From assembly GCF_009727155.1 (NCBI RefSeq), contig NZ_WNWM01000002.1, positions 1,922,001 through 1,986,000 on the forward strand: a stretch of 64,000 bases of DNA. Direction: 5' to 3'. The DNA comes from Pseudoduganella dura. Lineage in GTDB: Bacteria; Pseudomonadota; Gammaproteobacteria; Burkholderiales; Burkholderiaceae_D. The stretch's first letter is position 1. The number at the start of each line of letters is the position of its first letter. Under the pieces are notes generated by a model, which had not been told where the DNA came from, made no database searches, and was given only the letters and a program-made list of their open reading frames with translations. Shown here piece by piece: positions 48,380 through 59,798 of the stretch. Position numbers and translations under genes: made by a program.

Positions 48380-49047
48380 ACGGTGGCCTGGGAGGGGGCG
48401 TGGAAGGGGGCGTGGAAGTGGGCACGACGCGCAGGTTCACCGTCGGCCTGACGGGCGGCATCGGCAGCGGCAAGAGCGTGGTCGCGCGGCTGTTCGCCGG
48501 ACGGGGCGCGGATATCGTCGATACCGACCGGATCGCGCGCAGTCTCACCGCGCCGCATGGCGCCGCGATGCCGGCGGTGCTGGCCGCGTTCGGCGACGGC
48601 TTCGCCGATGCGCACGGCGCGCTGGACCGCGCGAAGATGCGCGCGCTGGTGTTTTCCGAGCCCGATGCGAAGCGCCGGCTGGAGGGCATCCTGCACCCGA
48701 TGATCCGCGATGCCGTGCTGGCCGAGAGCCTGCTGGGCACGGGGCCGTATGTGATCTTCGATATTCCCCTGCTGGTCGAGTCCGGCACATGGAAGGACCG
48801 CGTGGACCGCGTGCTCGTGGTCGACTGTCCCGAAGCGGTGCAGGCGGCGCGCGTGGTGGCGCGCAGTGCGCTGCCGGCCTCGCAGGTGCAGGCCATCATG
48901 GCGGCGCAGGCGCCCCGCCAGGTGCGGCTCGCCGCCGCGGACGATGTCATCGACAACGGCGGCGAACTGGCCGCGCTGGCGCCGCAAGTCGACCGCTTGC
49001 ATGCAACTTACTTAACGATGGCTGAAGAAGGGGTGAAGAACTGGTAA
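48376..49047 (+). CDS. coaE: Dephospho-CoA kinase
   Basis: 223 residues. It catalyses the last step of coenzyme A synthesis, ATP-dependent phosphorylation of the 3'-OH of dephospho-CoA. P-loop GLTGGIGSGKS lies at about 24-34; other motifs are IVDTDRIAR, LEGILHPMIR and VIFDIPLLVES. The first 17 residues are a Gly/Val/Glu run made by a duplicated GGGGGCGTGGAA. A GTG at 48417 just before the family core is a plausible shorter start, but the ATGA overlap with pilD supports 48376. Confidence 0.95.
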   Translation: MNGGLGGGVEGGVEVGTTRRFTVGLTGGIGSGKSVVARLFAGRGADIVDTDRIARSLTAPHGAAMPAVLAAFGDGFADAHGALDRAKMRALVFSEPDAKRRLEGILHPMIRDAVLAESLLGTGPYVIFDIPLLVESGTWKDRVDRVLVVDCPEAVQAARVVARSALPASQVQAIMAAQAPRQVRLAAADDVIDNGGELAALAPQVDRLHATYLTMAEEGVKNW

Positions 49048-49131
49048 AAAACAATTAACAACGTTTGTATTTTTGCCTCGCATGGTTCAGAATCACGGGC
49101 ATATTTCAGGCCCACCAACGAGGGATTCACT

Positions 49132-49887
49132 TTGATCGTCTATGAATATCCTTTCAACGAGCGCATCCGCACGCTGCTGCGCCTGGAGGACCTGTACGAG
49201 AAGTTCAAGTTTTTCCTGAACCAGGAACATGCGCTGCAGCACCACGTGGCGCTCGCCACGATCTTCGACATGCTCGAAGTGGCCGGCCGCGCCGATCTGA
49301 AATCCGACCTGCTGCAGGAAATCGAGCGCCAGAAGCAGACGCTGATGGGCTACCGTTCCAACCCCGCCGTGCAGGCCGAGATGCTCGATGCAATCCTCGA
49401 GGAACTCGACAGCGTGTCGTCCGCGCTGGTCGCCTCGCAGGGCAAGACGGGCCAGAACGTGCGCGACAACGAATGGCTGATGAGCATACGGGGCCGCACG
49501 ATCATTCCCGGCGGCGCCTGCGATTTCGATCTGCCGTCGTATTACGCGTGGCAGCAGCAGCCGTTCGAGCAGCGCTACGGCGACATCGTCACGTGGTTCG
49601 CGCCGCTGGCGCCGCTGTTCGACGCGCTGGCGATCGTGCTGCGGCTGCTGCGCGATTCCGGCTCGACCAAGAAGATGATCGCCAACGCCGGCAGCTACCA
49701 GCAGATGTTGCAGGGTAAGGTGTTCCAGATGCTGAGGCTGACGGTCGATGCGTCGCTGGGTGCGATTCCGGAAATCTCGGCCAACAAGTACATGCTGTGG
49801 GTACGTTTCACCAGCCAGGGCGGCGACTGCAAGCCGAAGCCGCTGGAAGAGGACGTGCCGTTCGAATTGACCCTTTGTAATTTCTGA
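49132..49887 (+). CDS. zapD: Cell division protein ZapD
   Basis: 251 residues from TTG 49132, with GAGGGA upstream; the family begins [12 protein letters not shown] as here. ZapD cross-links FtsZ filaments at the division site. The all-alpha N-terminal part ([15 protein letters not shown]) and beta-rich C-terminal part ([10 protein letters not shown]...[10 protein letters not shown]) are complete. It forms part of the conserved pilD-coaE-zapD-yacG run. Confidence 0.95.
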   Translation: MIVYEYPFNERIRTLLRLEDLYEKFKFFLNQEHALQHHVALATIFDMLEVAGRADLKSDLLQEIERQKQTLMGYRSNPAVQAEMLDAILEELDSVSSALVASQGKTGQNVRDNEWLMSIRGRTIIPGGACDFDLPSYYAWQQQPFEQRYGDIVTWFAPLAPLFDALAIVLRLLRDSGSTKKMIANAGSYQQMLQGKVFQMLRLTVDASLGAIPEISANKYMLWVRFTSQGGDCKPKPLEEDVPFELTLCNF

Positions 49888-49889
49888 CT

Positions 49890-50069
49890 ATGCCAACCGT
49901 TGTCGACTGCCCCACCTGCGGCAAGAAAGTGGAGTGGAGCGAGAAAAACAAGTTCCGCCCCTTCTGCTCCGAACGCTGCAAACAAATCGACCTGGGTGCC
50001 TGGGCCGAGGAAAAATACACGATCCCCGGCGCCATTCCCACCGATCCGCTCGAGGAAGACAAGCAGTAG
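49890..50069 (+). CDS. yacG: DNA gyrase inhibitor YacG (zinc-binding)
   Basis: 59 residues beginning at ATG 49890, two bases after the zapD stop. Four zinc cysteines are CPTCGK (about 7-10) and FCSERCK (about 26-30), followed by the family's [14 protein letters not shown] segment and an acidic tail. YacG binds the GyrB C-terminal region and blocks DNA binding. It is short and easily missed by ORF cut-offs, but the family match and gene order leave little doubt. Confidence 0.95.
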   Translation: MPTVVDCPTCGKKVEWSEKNKFRPFCSERCKQIDLGAWAEEKYTIPGAIPTDPLEEDKQ

Positions 50070-50129
50070 CGTTGCTGGTGTCCACCAGTGGCTGCCGGGA
50101 CGCTCGACGAACATCGGTGCCTCAAAACC

Positions 50130-50183
50130 GGTGACAGGCTCCGAATTTTGAGAAACATTTCAAATTAATGGGAGCCTGTCACC
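50130..50183. repeat. Inverted 13-mers around the conserved linker
   Basis: GGTGACAGGCTCC (50130-50142) and its exact reverse complement GGAGCCTGTCACC (50171-50183) enclose 28 bases that contain TTTTGAGAAACATT (50146-50159). The same linker occurs at 20455-20468 with entirely different arms. The element lies in the convergent gap between yacG and mutT; CGATTTTCC follows the right arm. Confidence 0.8.
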
Positions 50184-50196
50184 GATTTTCCGATTT

Positions 50197-50592
50197 TCAG
50201 GAACGCTCGATCCACTGCAGCAGCGGGATCGTGGCCGGCAGCAGCGGCTCCACGCTCACCGCCCCCTGCCACGCGAACGCCTGCCCTTCCAGGCTTTGCG
50301 GCTCGCCGCGCCACGCGCGGCTGATGAAGAAGTGCAGCCGCACGTGGGCATGTTCGTACACGTGCTCGACGCCGCACCATTCGTCGGCGGCAATCACTTC
50401 GATGCCCAGTTCTTCCATGAATTCGCGCTTGAGCGCGGCGAGGATGGTCTCGCCCGGGTCCACCTTCCCGCCGGGGAATTCCCAGTAGCCGGCGTACGGC
50501 TTGCCCGCCGGGCGCTGGCCCAGCAGCACGTCGCCGTTCGGCTTCATCAGGATGCCGACCGCCACGTCGATCGGCCTGGCGCTATCCGTCAT
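50197..50592 (-). CDS. mutT: 8-oxo-dGTP diphosphatase, MutT-type NUDIX hydrolase
   Basis: 131 residues. A full Nudix box GGKVDPGETILAALKREFMEELGI lies at about 41-64. The N-terminal DVAVGILMKPNGDVLLGQRPAGKPYAGYWEF and the C-terminal EPLLPATIPLLQWI are those of MutT, which removes oxidised dGTP from the nucleotide pool. The start overlaps the stop of the upstream ATPase gene (ATGA). It is the last gene of the argJ-ATPase-mutT operon and converges on yacG. Confidence 0.93.
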   Translation of the reverse strand: MTDSARPIDVAVGILMKPNGDVLLGQRPAGKPYAGYWEFPGGKVDPGETILAALKREFMEELGIEVIAADEWCGVEHVYEHAHVRLHFFISRAWRGEPQSLEGQAFAWQGAVSVEPLLPATIPLLQWIERS

Positions 50593-51503
50593 GCCGCGCC
50601 TTCCGCGCCCGCCTCCGGTGCCATCCTGCCGGCATGGTCGCGCGCGAACTGCCACGCGACGCGGCCCGAGCGCGAGCCCCGCTGCAGCGCCCAGCGCAGC
50701 GCGTCGCCGCGGGCTTCCTCGATCTGCGCCGGCGTGCAGCCGAACGTGGACAGCCAGTGCGCAACGATGGCCAGGTAATCGTCCTGCTTGAACGGGTAGA
50801 ACGACAGCCACAGTCCGAAGCGCTCGGACAGCGAGATCTTTTCCTCGACCGTTTCGCCGGGATGCAGGTCGCCGTCCTCGTCGTGCCGGTAGCTCATGTT
50901 CTCGGACATCTTTTCCGGCAGCAGGTGCCGCCGGTTCGACGTGGCGTAGATCAGCACGTTGTCCGATTGCGCGGTGACCGAACCGTCCAGCGCCACCTTC
51001 AGCGCCTTGTAGCCGCTCTCGCCTTCCTCGAACGACAGGTCGTCGCAGAACACCACGAAGTGCTCGGGCCGGCCGGCCACCAGGTCGATGATGTCCGGCA
51101 GGTCGGCGAGATCGGCCTTGTCCACTTCGATCAGCCGCAGGCCCTGGCCGGCGAACCCGTTCAGGCACGCCTTGATCAGCGACGATTTGCCGGTACCGCG
51201 CGCGCCCGTCAGCAGCACGTTGTTGGCCGGGCGGCCCGCCACGAACTGGCGGGTGTTCTGCTCGATCTGCGCCTTCTGGACCGCCACGTTATGGAGGTCG
51301 TCCAGCGTGATCTTCGATGCGTGGGCGACCGGCTGCAGCCACCCGGCGGTGCCGCCGATGCCGCTGCGTTTGCGCCAGCGGAATGCGAACGCCGCATTCC
51401 AGTCCGGTGCCGGCACGGCCGGCGGCAGCAAGGCCTCCACCCGCGCCAGCACGCTTTCGGCGCGGGCGAGGAAGGTCGCCAACGAGTCTTCCGGCCCCGC
51501 CAT
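50589..51503 (-). CDS. DUF815-family AAA ATPase
   Basis: 304 residues from ATG 51503, whose A is shared with the argJ stop codon (TGATG). Walker A GARGTGKSSL lies at about 100-109 and the Walker B-like segment FVVFCDDLSFEEGE at about 149-162. SNRRHLLPEKMSENM fits the sensor-1 region. The function of DUF815 ATPases is not established; conserved linkage to argJ and mutT is common in beta-proteobacteria. The longer frame upstream is inside argJ and is rejected. Confidence 0.9.
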   Translation of the reverse strand: MAGPEDSLATFLARAESVLARVEALLPPAVPAPDWNAAFAFRWRKRSGIGGTAGWLQPVAHASKITLDDLHNVAVQKAQIEQNTRQFVAGRPANNVLLTGARGTGKSSLIKACLNGFAGQGLRLIEVDKADLADLPDIIDLVAGRPEHFVVFCDDLSFEEGESGYKALKVALDGSVTAQSDNVLIYATSNRRHLLPEKMSENMSYRHDEDGDLHPGETVEEKISLSERFGLWLSFYPFKQDDYLAIVAHWLSTFGCTPAQIEEARGDALRWALQRGSRSGRVAWQFARDHAGRMAPEAGAEGAA

Positions 51504-52738
51504 CAGGAGCGGTAATCCGCGTTGATCGACACGTAGTCGTGCGACAGGTCGCAGGTGTACACGGTGGCGGCGGCGCTGCCGCGCGCCAGTTTCACGCGCA
51601 CGGCGATTTCGCTCTGCTTCATCACGCGCTGGCCGTCTTCTTCCTTGTAGTCCGGGTTGCGGCCGCCGTCCTTCGCCACCCACACATCGTCCAGCCACAG
51701 GTTGATCTTCGAGACGTCGAGATCCACGCCCGCATAGCCGATCGCGGCCAGGATGCGGCCCAGGTTCGGGTCGGAGGCGAAGAACGCCGTCTTCACCAGC
51801 GGCGAGTGGCCGATCGAGTAGGCGATCTTGCGGCACTCTTCCACGGATTCACCTTCTTCCACCGAGATCGTGATGAACTTGGTGGCGCCTTCGCCGTCGC
51901 GCACGATGGCCTGCGCCAGGAACACGGACAGTTCGGTGACGGCGGCGGCCAGTTCGCGGTATTCGGCCGAATCGACCGAGTTCACTTCGAGCGTGCCGGC
52001 GCCGGTGGCGACCAGCATGAACGAATCGTTGGTGGACGTGTCGCCGTCGATCGTGATGCAGTTGAACGACTGGTCGGCTGCTTCCTTCACCAGCACGTCG
52101 AGCACGTTCTGCGCCACCTTCGCGTCGAACGCCAGGTAGCCCAGCATCGTGGCCATGTTCGGCTTGATCATGCCGGCGCCCTTGCTGATGCCGGTCAGCG
52201 TGACCGCGTGGCCCGCGATCGTGACCGTGCGCGAGCCGGCTTTCGGCTGCGTGTCGGTGGTCATGATGCCTTCGGCCGCGTTGAACCAGTTGTCCGCCTT
52301 CAGGTTCTGCACGGCGGCGGGCAGGCCGGCCGTGATCTTGGCCACCGGCAGCGGTTCCAGGATCACGCCGGTGGAAAACGGCAGGATCTGCTGCGCATCG
52401 ATGCCCAGCTCGGCCGCCAGCGCTTCGCAGGTGGCGCGTGCGTTGGCCAGGCCCGCCTCGCCGGTGCCCGCATTGGCGTTGCCCGTATTGACGAGCAGCG
52501 CGCGGATCGGCTTGCCGCCGGCATTCACGGCCGCCAGGTTTTCTTTTGAAATCTGCACCGGCGCCGCGCAGAAGCGGTTCAGCGTGAACACGCCGGACAC
52601 CGTGGCGCCCTCGGCCAGCTTCATCACCAGCACATCCTTGCGGTTCGGTCTCTTGATGCCCGCTTCGGCGTAGCCGATTTCGATACCGGCGACAGGTTTC
52701 AGCTCAGCGGCGACAGGAATGGGGGAATTGACGGCCAT
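51503..52738 (-). CDS. argJ: Bifunctional glutamate N-acetyltransferase / N-acetylglutamate synthase ArgJ
   Basis: 411 residues. It transfers acetyl from N-acetylornithine to glutamate (arginine synthesis, cyclic route) and often also acetylates glutamate from acetyl-CoA. The self-cleavage site is [15 protein letters not shown], where the Thr of MATML becomes the N-terminal nucleophile of the beta chain. Other family motifs are [13 protein letters not shown] and [18 protein letters not shown]. The start at 52738 excludes 48 unrelated upstream codons. Confidence 0.96.
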   Translation of the reverse strand: MAVNSPIPVAAELKPVAGIEIGYAEAGIKRPNRKDVLVMKLAEGATVSGVFTLNRFCAAPVQISKENLAAVNAGGKPIRALLVNTGNANAGTGEAGLANARATCEALAAELGIDAQQILPFSTGVILEPLPVAKITAGLPAAVQNLKADNWFNAAEGIMTTDTQPKAGSRTVTIAGHAVTLTGISKGAGMIKPNMATMLGYLAFDAKVAQNVLDVLVKEAADQSFNCITIDGDTSTNDSFMLVATGAGTLEVNSVDSAEYRELAAAVTELSVFLAQAIVRDGEGATKFITISVEEGESVEECRKIAYSIGHSPLVKTAFFASDPNLGRILAAIGYAGVDLDVSKINLWLDDVWVAKDGGRNPDYKEEDGQRVMKQSEIAVRVKLARGSAAATVYTCDLSHDYVSINADYRS

Positions 52739-53070
52739 GTGTATTCTCGTGCGGGTTGGTGGAATCGCTATTGTAATACCTGTGACAACAGGAAGCTGCA
52801 GGTGACCGGTGGTCGTCTGATGACTTGTATTTTTTTGTAGAAATAGTGTCCTGGCCTGCCTGGAATGTCGGCAAAAGTTCACAAAATGCGACAGTGACTT
52901 TCATGTTTTATATCCTTTAGGAAATAAAACTTGATGCCCCTCAGCAATATCCAATAAGGTAGAGACCGCATGCACTCTGTCGTAGACAACGCGCCGCTCC
53001 CTTACCTCCGCAGCGGCCTCGCGGCAAGCACTACCCCATACAAAACATTCTTCGAATCGGACTCCTCAGC
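52739..53070. other. Intergenic region between argJ and the porin gene
   Basis: 332 bases between divergent genes, AT-rich from 52760 to 52960. It must hold both promoters; TTTTATATCCTTTAGGAAATAAAA (around 52914) is the most AT-rich block. No open frame with a ribosome binding site, and no repeat-family core, was seen. Confidence 0.6.
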
Positions 53071-54285
53071 ATGAAATTGAAACTGTCAGCAGCATTCGTC
53101 CTGGGCGCCCTGTGCCTGATGCAGGCCAGCGCCGCCACGCTCGGCAACGACAACCTGTCGATCACCGGCTTCGGCACCCTGGCCGCCGCCAGGAGCAACA
53201 CGGACGACGCCCGCTTCACCCGCGCCAACCAGCGCGAAGGCACGGCCGGCACGAACACGATCGGCCTCGACTCCAACCTGGGCCTGCAAGCCACCTACAC
53301 GTTCTCGGACAAGCTGTCCGCCACCACGCAGATCCTGTCGCGCAAAACGACTGGCGACAGCTTCACGACCGAACTGGCGTGGGCCTTCGTCAAGTACAAG
53401 CTGAACGACGATGTGTCGCTCCGCCTGGGCCGCGTGGTGGTGCCGGCGTTCCTGATCTCCGACTACCAGAACGTGGGCTACGCGAACACGATGATGCGTC
53501 CGCCGATCGAGATGTACGGCCAGAACATCATTGAAAACGTCGACGGCGTGGACGTCAACTGGCAGCATGGCTTCGGCGACACCAACGTGACCGCCCAGGC
53601 ATTCGTGGGCGTGGCACGCGGCAAATCGTACGTGGCGTCCGACCGCTCCGAACCGCGCTACCAGGCCCCGGCCGCCGGCTTTGCCGTCAGCGCCGAGCAT
53701 GGCCCCGTCACGCTGCGCTTCGCGCACGTGCAGGGCAAGATCAAGGCGACCAACGTCAAGCCGATCAACTCGCTGACGAACACGCTGACCTCGGTGGGCT
53801 TCGCGCAACTGGCCAGCGACATCACGCTGAAGGAAGAAAAGCGCGTGGCGTTCACCTCCGTGGGCCTGCTGGCCGACTGGAACAACATCGTGGTGCAGTC
53901 CGAATACGGCATGCGCCGCGCCAAGGATCCGTCCTACCTGAGCGAGAGCAACGCCTGGTACACGATGGTCGGCTACCGCTTCGGCAAGGTGCTGCCGTAC
54001 TTCGCGCACGCCAAGCTGGACGGCAAAGGCTCGAACATTACCGTACCGGCCACGCTGGCACGCATCCCCGCGCTGAACGCCGGCGTGAAGAACCTGCTGG
54101 CCGGTGCCAGCCAGTCGTCCGACCTGGTCGGCGTGCGCTGGGACTTCGCTTCGTCGGCCGCGCTGAAGGTGCAGGTCGACCGCGTGAAGCCGGGCGCCAA
54201 GAACGGTTTCCTGTCCGATGTGACGCCAGCCGGCGTGGGCAAGAAGGTCACCGTGGTCGCCGCTGGCGTGGACTTCGTTTTCTAA
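53071..54285 (+). CDS. Outer-membrane porin-like beta-barrel protein
   Basis: 404 residues with a signal peptide (to ASA-A, about residue 22). Alternating-hydrophobicity strands run to a C-terminal F (VAAGVDFVF), as in outer-membrane barrels. The opening NDNLSITGFGTLAAARSNTDDARF and the LAWAFVKYKLNDDVSLRLGRVVVP segment resemble Gram-negative porins and OprP-like proteins. A small PstS-like protein gene follows after 9 bases, so a phosphate or other anion link is possible but unproven. Confidence 0.82.
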   Translation: MKLKLSAAFVLGALCLMQASAATLGNDNLSITGFGTLAAARSNTDDARFTRANQREGTAGTNTIGLDSNLGLQATYTFSDKLSATTQILSRKTTGDSFTTELAWAFVKYKLNDDVSLRLGRVVVPAFLISDYQNVGYANTMMRPPIEMYGQNIIENVDGVDVNWQHGFGDTNVTAQAFVGVARGKSYVASDRSEPRYQAPAAGFAVSAEHGPVTLRFAHVQGKIKATNVKPINSLTNTLTSVGFAQLASDITLKEEKRVAFTSVGLLADWNNIVVQSEYGMRRAKDPSYLSESNAWYTMVGYRFGKVLPYFAHAKLDGKGSNITVPATLARIPALNAGVKNLLAGASQSSDLVGVRWDFASSAALKVQVDRVKPGAKNGFLSDVTPAGVGKKVTVVAAGVDFVF

Positions 54286-54294
54286 GGACTACAC

Positions 54295-54714
54295 ATGAAA
54301 AAGATCACCATCACCCTGGCCATCGCCGCCCTCACCGCGGCGGCCGCAGTATTGCCCGCCTCGGCTTTCGCGGAGACGGTTGTCATCGTCAGCGCCAAGA
54401 ACCCGGCGACCCGCATGTTCTCCGAACAGGCATCCCAGTTCTTCCTCGGCAAATCGACGATGTTCACGCCGGTCGACCAGGCCGACGGCTCGGCGATCCG
54501 CAACGAGTTCTACAAGAAGGTCACCGACAAGGACGCCGCCCAGGTGAAAGCCATCTGGTCGAAACTGGTCTTTACCGGCAAGGCGCAGGCGCCAAAGGAG
54601 TTCAAGACGAGCGCCGAGGTGAAGAAGGCCGTGGCCGACGATCCGAAAGCGATCGGGTATATCGAGAAATCGGCCGTCGACGATACCGTCAAGGTCATCC
54701 TGACGCTGCAGTAA
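54295..54714 (+). CDS. Small PstS-like (phosphate-binding domain) exported protein
   Basis: 139 residues with a signal peptide (to AFAE, about residue 26). The mature part resembles one lobe of PstS-type binding proteins: VVIVSAKNP at the start, FFLGKSTMFTPVDQADGSAIRNEFYKKV in the middle and VADDPKAIGYIEKSAVD near the end. At this size it cannot form the full two-lobed clamp, so it may be an accessory ligand sensor. It forms a unit with the porin and ends before a strong bidirectional hairpin. Confidence 0.8.
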   Translation: MKKITITLAIAALTAAAAVLPASAFAETVVIVSAKNPATRMFSEQASQFFLGKSTMFTPVDQADGSAIRNEFYKKVTDKDAAQVKAIWSKLVFTGKAQAPKEFKTSAEVKKAVADDPKAIGYIEKSAVDDTVKVILTLQ

Positions 54715-54740
54715 GCCCCGCAGCAAGCCCCCTGTGCGGA

Positions 54741-54775
54741 TGCAAGAAGCCCGGCCATGCGCCGGGCTTCTTGCA
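54741..54775. terminator. Bidirectional hairpin terminator
   Basis: A perfect 15-bp stem (54741-54755 with 54761-54775) and 5-base loop, between the PstS-like gene and the convergent GNAT gene, whose stop codon begins two bases later. Confidence 0.8.
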
Positions 54776-54776
54776 T

Positions 54777-55235
54777 TCAGTCTCCAGGGATGTTCCTGGC
54801 GAGCCGCTGGCCATCGCGCAGGAAGCCGTGCCGCTCGTAGAAGCGGTGCGCATCGAGCCGGCGATCGCTGCTCGTCACTTCCACCTTCACACAGCCCGCC
54901 GCTGCGAACCACTGCTCGGCAGCGCCGATCAGCGCGCCGCCGACCCCGCTCCCCCGGTGGCGCTCGTCGACCACCATGCTGGTGATGCGCCCCAGCTGGC
55001 CGGCCATGTGGAAAAGGGGCAGCGCATGCAGGCTGATGCTGCCGACGACTTCGCCATGCAGGACCGCGACAAGGATACGGTCCGCCGGGCTGGCACCCAG
55101 CGCCTGCAGCTTGTCCCGGACCTGCGCGGGCGCAAGCTCATAGCCGAGCTGGCGCAGCAGGCCTGCCAGTACGGTGTGATCATCGGGTTGCGCTACCCGT
55201 ATCGCGGGCACGTCGGTTGGGAATGGCTTCGTCAT
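54777..55235 (-). CDS. GNAT-family N-acetyltransferase
   Basis: 152 residues from ATG 55235, with GAGG upstream; the longer frame upstream reads through a terminator and the secA end and is rejected. The acetyl-CoA-binding segment ITSMVVDERHRGSGVGGALIGAAE (motif A, RxxGxG/A) lies at about 78-101, and DAHRFYERHGF is motif B. The acceptor is unknown. It sits directly after the secA terminator. Confidence 0.9.
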   Translation of the reverse strand: MTKPFPTDVPAIRVAQPDDHTVLAGLLRQLGYELAPAQVRDKLQALGASPADRILVAVLHGEVVGSISLHALPLFHMAGQLGRITSMVVDERHRGSGVGGALIGAAEQWFAAAGCVKVEVTSSDRRLDAHRFYERHGFLRDGQRLARNIPGD

Positions 55236-55275
55236 CGCGGATGACCTCGCGGTTGGGATGGAAAGACTGCAGGCG

Positions 55276-55307
55276 AAAAAAAAGCCGGGGCGCGCCCCGG
55301 CTTTTTT
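55276..55307. terminator. Intrinsic terminator after secA
   Basis: GCCGGGG-CGCG-CCCCGGC flanked by A8 on the left and T6 on the right, so it works in both directions. On the minus strand it lies 10 bases past the secA stop. Confidence 0.9.
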
Positions 55308-55317
55308 CAACTCGACA

Positions 55318-58074
<2,757 letters not shown>

Positions 58075-58311
58075 GCTTGAATTCTTGAGTAAATGCCGTT
58101 TAAAAGAAGCTCGCTTCGCGACCTCGCCCAAAGCCTGTGGCAAAAGACCATGATTTTAGCACGGGGGTACTTGGGGATGGCCCGCCGGAAAGACAATAGC
58201 CTAAATGCAAATCGCCGCCTGCACCGCGGCCCTGGCCATTATCGTCCGGCACCGGCAGCGGCCCGCACCGCCGATGCTGCACGCACGGCGCGGCTATGCT
58301 ATGTTTCGCGC

Positions 58312-58779
58312 ATGCGATTCAACTCCCCCAACCAGAACCGGAATGCGGTCGAAGCCACGGACTTCCTGCGCCGTCACGACCGCCTGGCCCCGCTGCTGCC
58401 GGCCGTGCAGCGCATGGCCAAGCTGCAGCAGGATTGCGCGAAGGTCTTGCCGACCGCCTTCAGCTTTTGCGAAATCCTGTCGTTCGAGGCCGGGCAACTG
58501 GTGCTGTCGACGCCGAATGCGTCGCTTGCCGCCAAGCTTAAACAGCAATTGCCAAAGCTGCAAGACGCGCTCGCTAAAAAAGGGTGGCAGATCGACAACA
58601 TTCGCCTGAAGGTGCAAATGATGCGGGTCATGACCACGCCGCCCGTGGAGCGGCGCCAGCTCGTCATTCCCGAGGTGGGGGTGGAATCGTTCGCGCAGCT
58701 GTCCGAGGCGCTCGAACCGAGCAAGCAGAATGCGACGCTGATCGCGGCGCTGCGCGCCCTGGTGGCGCACCGCCGCTAA
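58312..58779 (+). CDS. dciA: DciA-family (DUF721) helicase-loading protein
   Basis: 155 residues from ATG 58312, which starts the family-like region; 73 upstream in-frame codons have no ribosome binding site and odd composition. The DciA/DUF721 core includes VLPTAFSFCEILSFEAGQLVLSTPNASLAAKLKQQLPKL. DciA is the DnaB helicase operator in bacteria lacking DnaC. Location between lpxC and secA is typical for beta-proteobacteria, here divergent from secA and convergent with lpxC. Confidence 0.88.
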   Translation: MRFNSPNQNRNAVEATDFLRRHDRLAPLLPAVQRMAKLQQDCAKVLPTAFSFCEILSFEAGQLVLSTPNASLAAKLKQQLPKLQDALAKKGWQIDNIRLKVQMMRVMTTPPVERRQLVIPEVGVESFAQLSEALEPSKQNATLIAALRALVAHRR

Positions 58780-58790
58780 CCCTTCTCTTC

Positions 58791-59723
58791 TCAGTTATAA
58801 GACCATTCCTGGTCCATCTGCCTGGCATACGACGGCGGCGCCTGCTCGGCGGAATCGTAGGTGACGATCTCGTACGCATCCGGATTGGCCAGCAGTTCGC
58901 GCAGCAGCTTGTTGTTCAGCGCGTGGCCGGACTTGTGCGCCTCGTAGGCGCAGACCAGCGGGTGGCCGATCACGTACAGGTCGCCGATCGCATCGAGGAT
59001 CTTGTGGCGCACGAATTCGTCGTCGTAGCGCAGGCCGTCGGGATTGAGGATCCGGTACTCGTCCATCACGATCGCGTTTTCCAGCGAGCCGCCGCGCGCC
59101 AGGCCGATCCCGCGCAGCATTTCCACGTCCTGCATGAAGCCGAACGTGCGCGCGCGCGCCACCGCCTGGATATACGACTGGCTGCCGAAATCGATCTGCG
59201 CGCGCTGCGCGGTGCCGTCGACGGCCGGGTGGTTGAATTCGATGAAGAAGTCCAGCTTGAAACCGTTGTGCGGCACCAGGCGCGCCCATTTCTCGCCGGC
59301 GCCCTGCCCTTCGCGCACTTCGACCGGCTTCGTGATGCGGATGAATTTCTTCGGCGCGCCCTGCTCGGCGAGGCCGGCCTGCTGCAGCAGGTAGACGAAC
59401 GACGATGCCGAGCCATCCATGATGGGGATCTCTTCGGCGGTCACGTCGATGTACAGGTTGTCGATGCCAAGGCCCGCGCAGGCGGACATCAGGTGTTCGA
59501 TCGTCGACACGCGTGCGCCGTCCTTGATCATCACGGTGGCCATGCGGGTATCGCCGATTTCCAGGGGCCCCACAGGGAATACCACCGGCGGATCGAGATC
59601 CACGCGTGCGAAGATGATGCCCGTGTCGGGCGGAGCCGGGCGCAAGGTCAGTTCGACCTTGGTGCCGGAGTGCACGCCGACACCGGTGGTGCGGACTTGT
59701 TCTTTGATCGTACGTTGTTTCAT
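58791..59723 (-). CDS. lpxC: UDP-3-O-acyl-N-acetylglucosamine deacetylase
   Basis: 310 residues from ATG 59723. The zinc amidase committing lipid A synthesis. Motifs: [16 protein letters not shown], the zinc-binding histidine in [39 protein letters not shown] (His and Asp ligands) and [16 protein letters not shown] with the catalytic His. Full family length; nothing unusual was seen. Confidence 0.97.
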   Translation of the reverse strand: MKQRTIKEQVRTTGVGVHSGTKVELTLRPAPPDTGIIFARVDLDPPVVFPVGPLEIGDTRMATVMIKDGARVSTIEHLMSACAGLGIDNLYIDVTAEEIPIMDGSASSFVYLLQQAGLAEQGAPKKFIRITKPVEVREGQGAGEKWARLVPHNGFKLDFFIEFNHPAVDGTAQRAQIDFGSQSYIQAVARARTFGFMQDVEMLRGIGLARGGSLENAIVMDEYRILNPDGLRYDDEFVRHKILDAIGDLYVIGHPLVCAYEAHKSGHALNNKLLRELLANPDAYEIVTYDSAEQAPPSYARQMDQEWSYN

Positions 59724-59798
59724 TTCACGATTATATCGAGTTTCCCCCACCCGCGTTCCCTCTGCAAAAAGGCATAAAGGCAAGACAATATGCGGGTT

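Noticed and set aside
58093..58311. An N-terminal extension of DciA
   Set aside because: Composition and content are unlike the family, and the DUF721-like region begins at ATG 58312.
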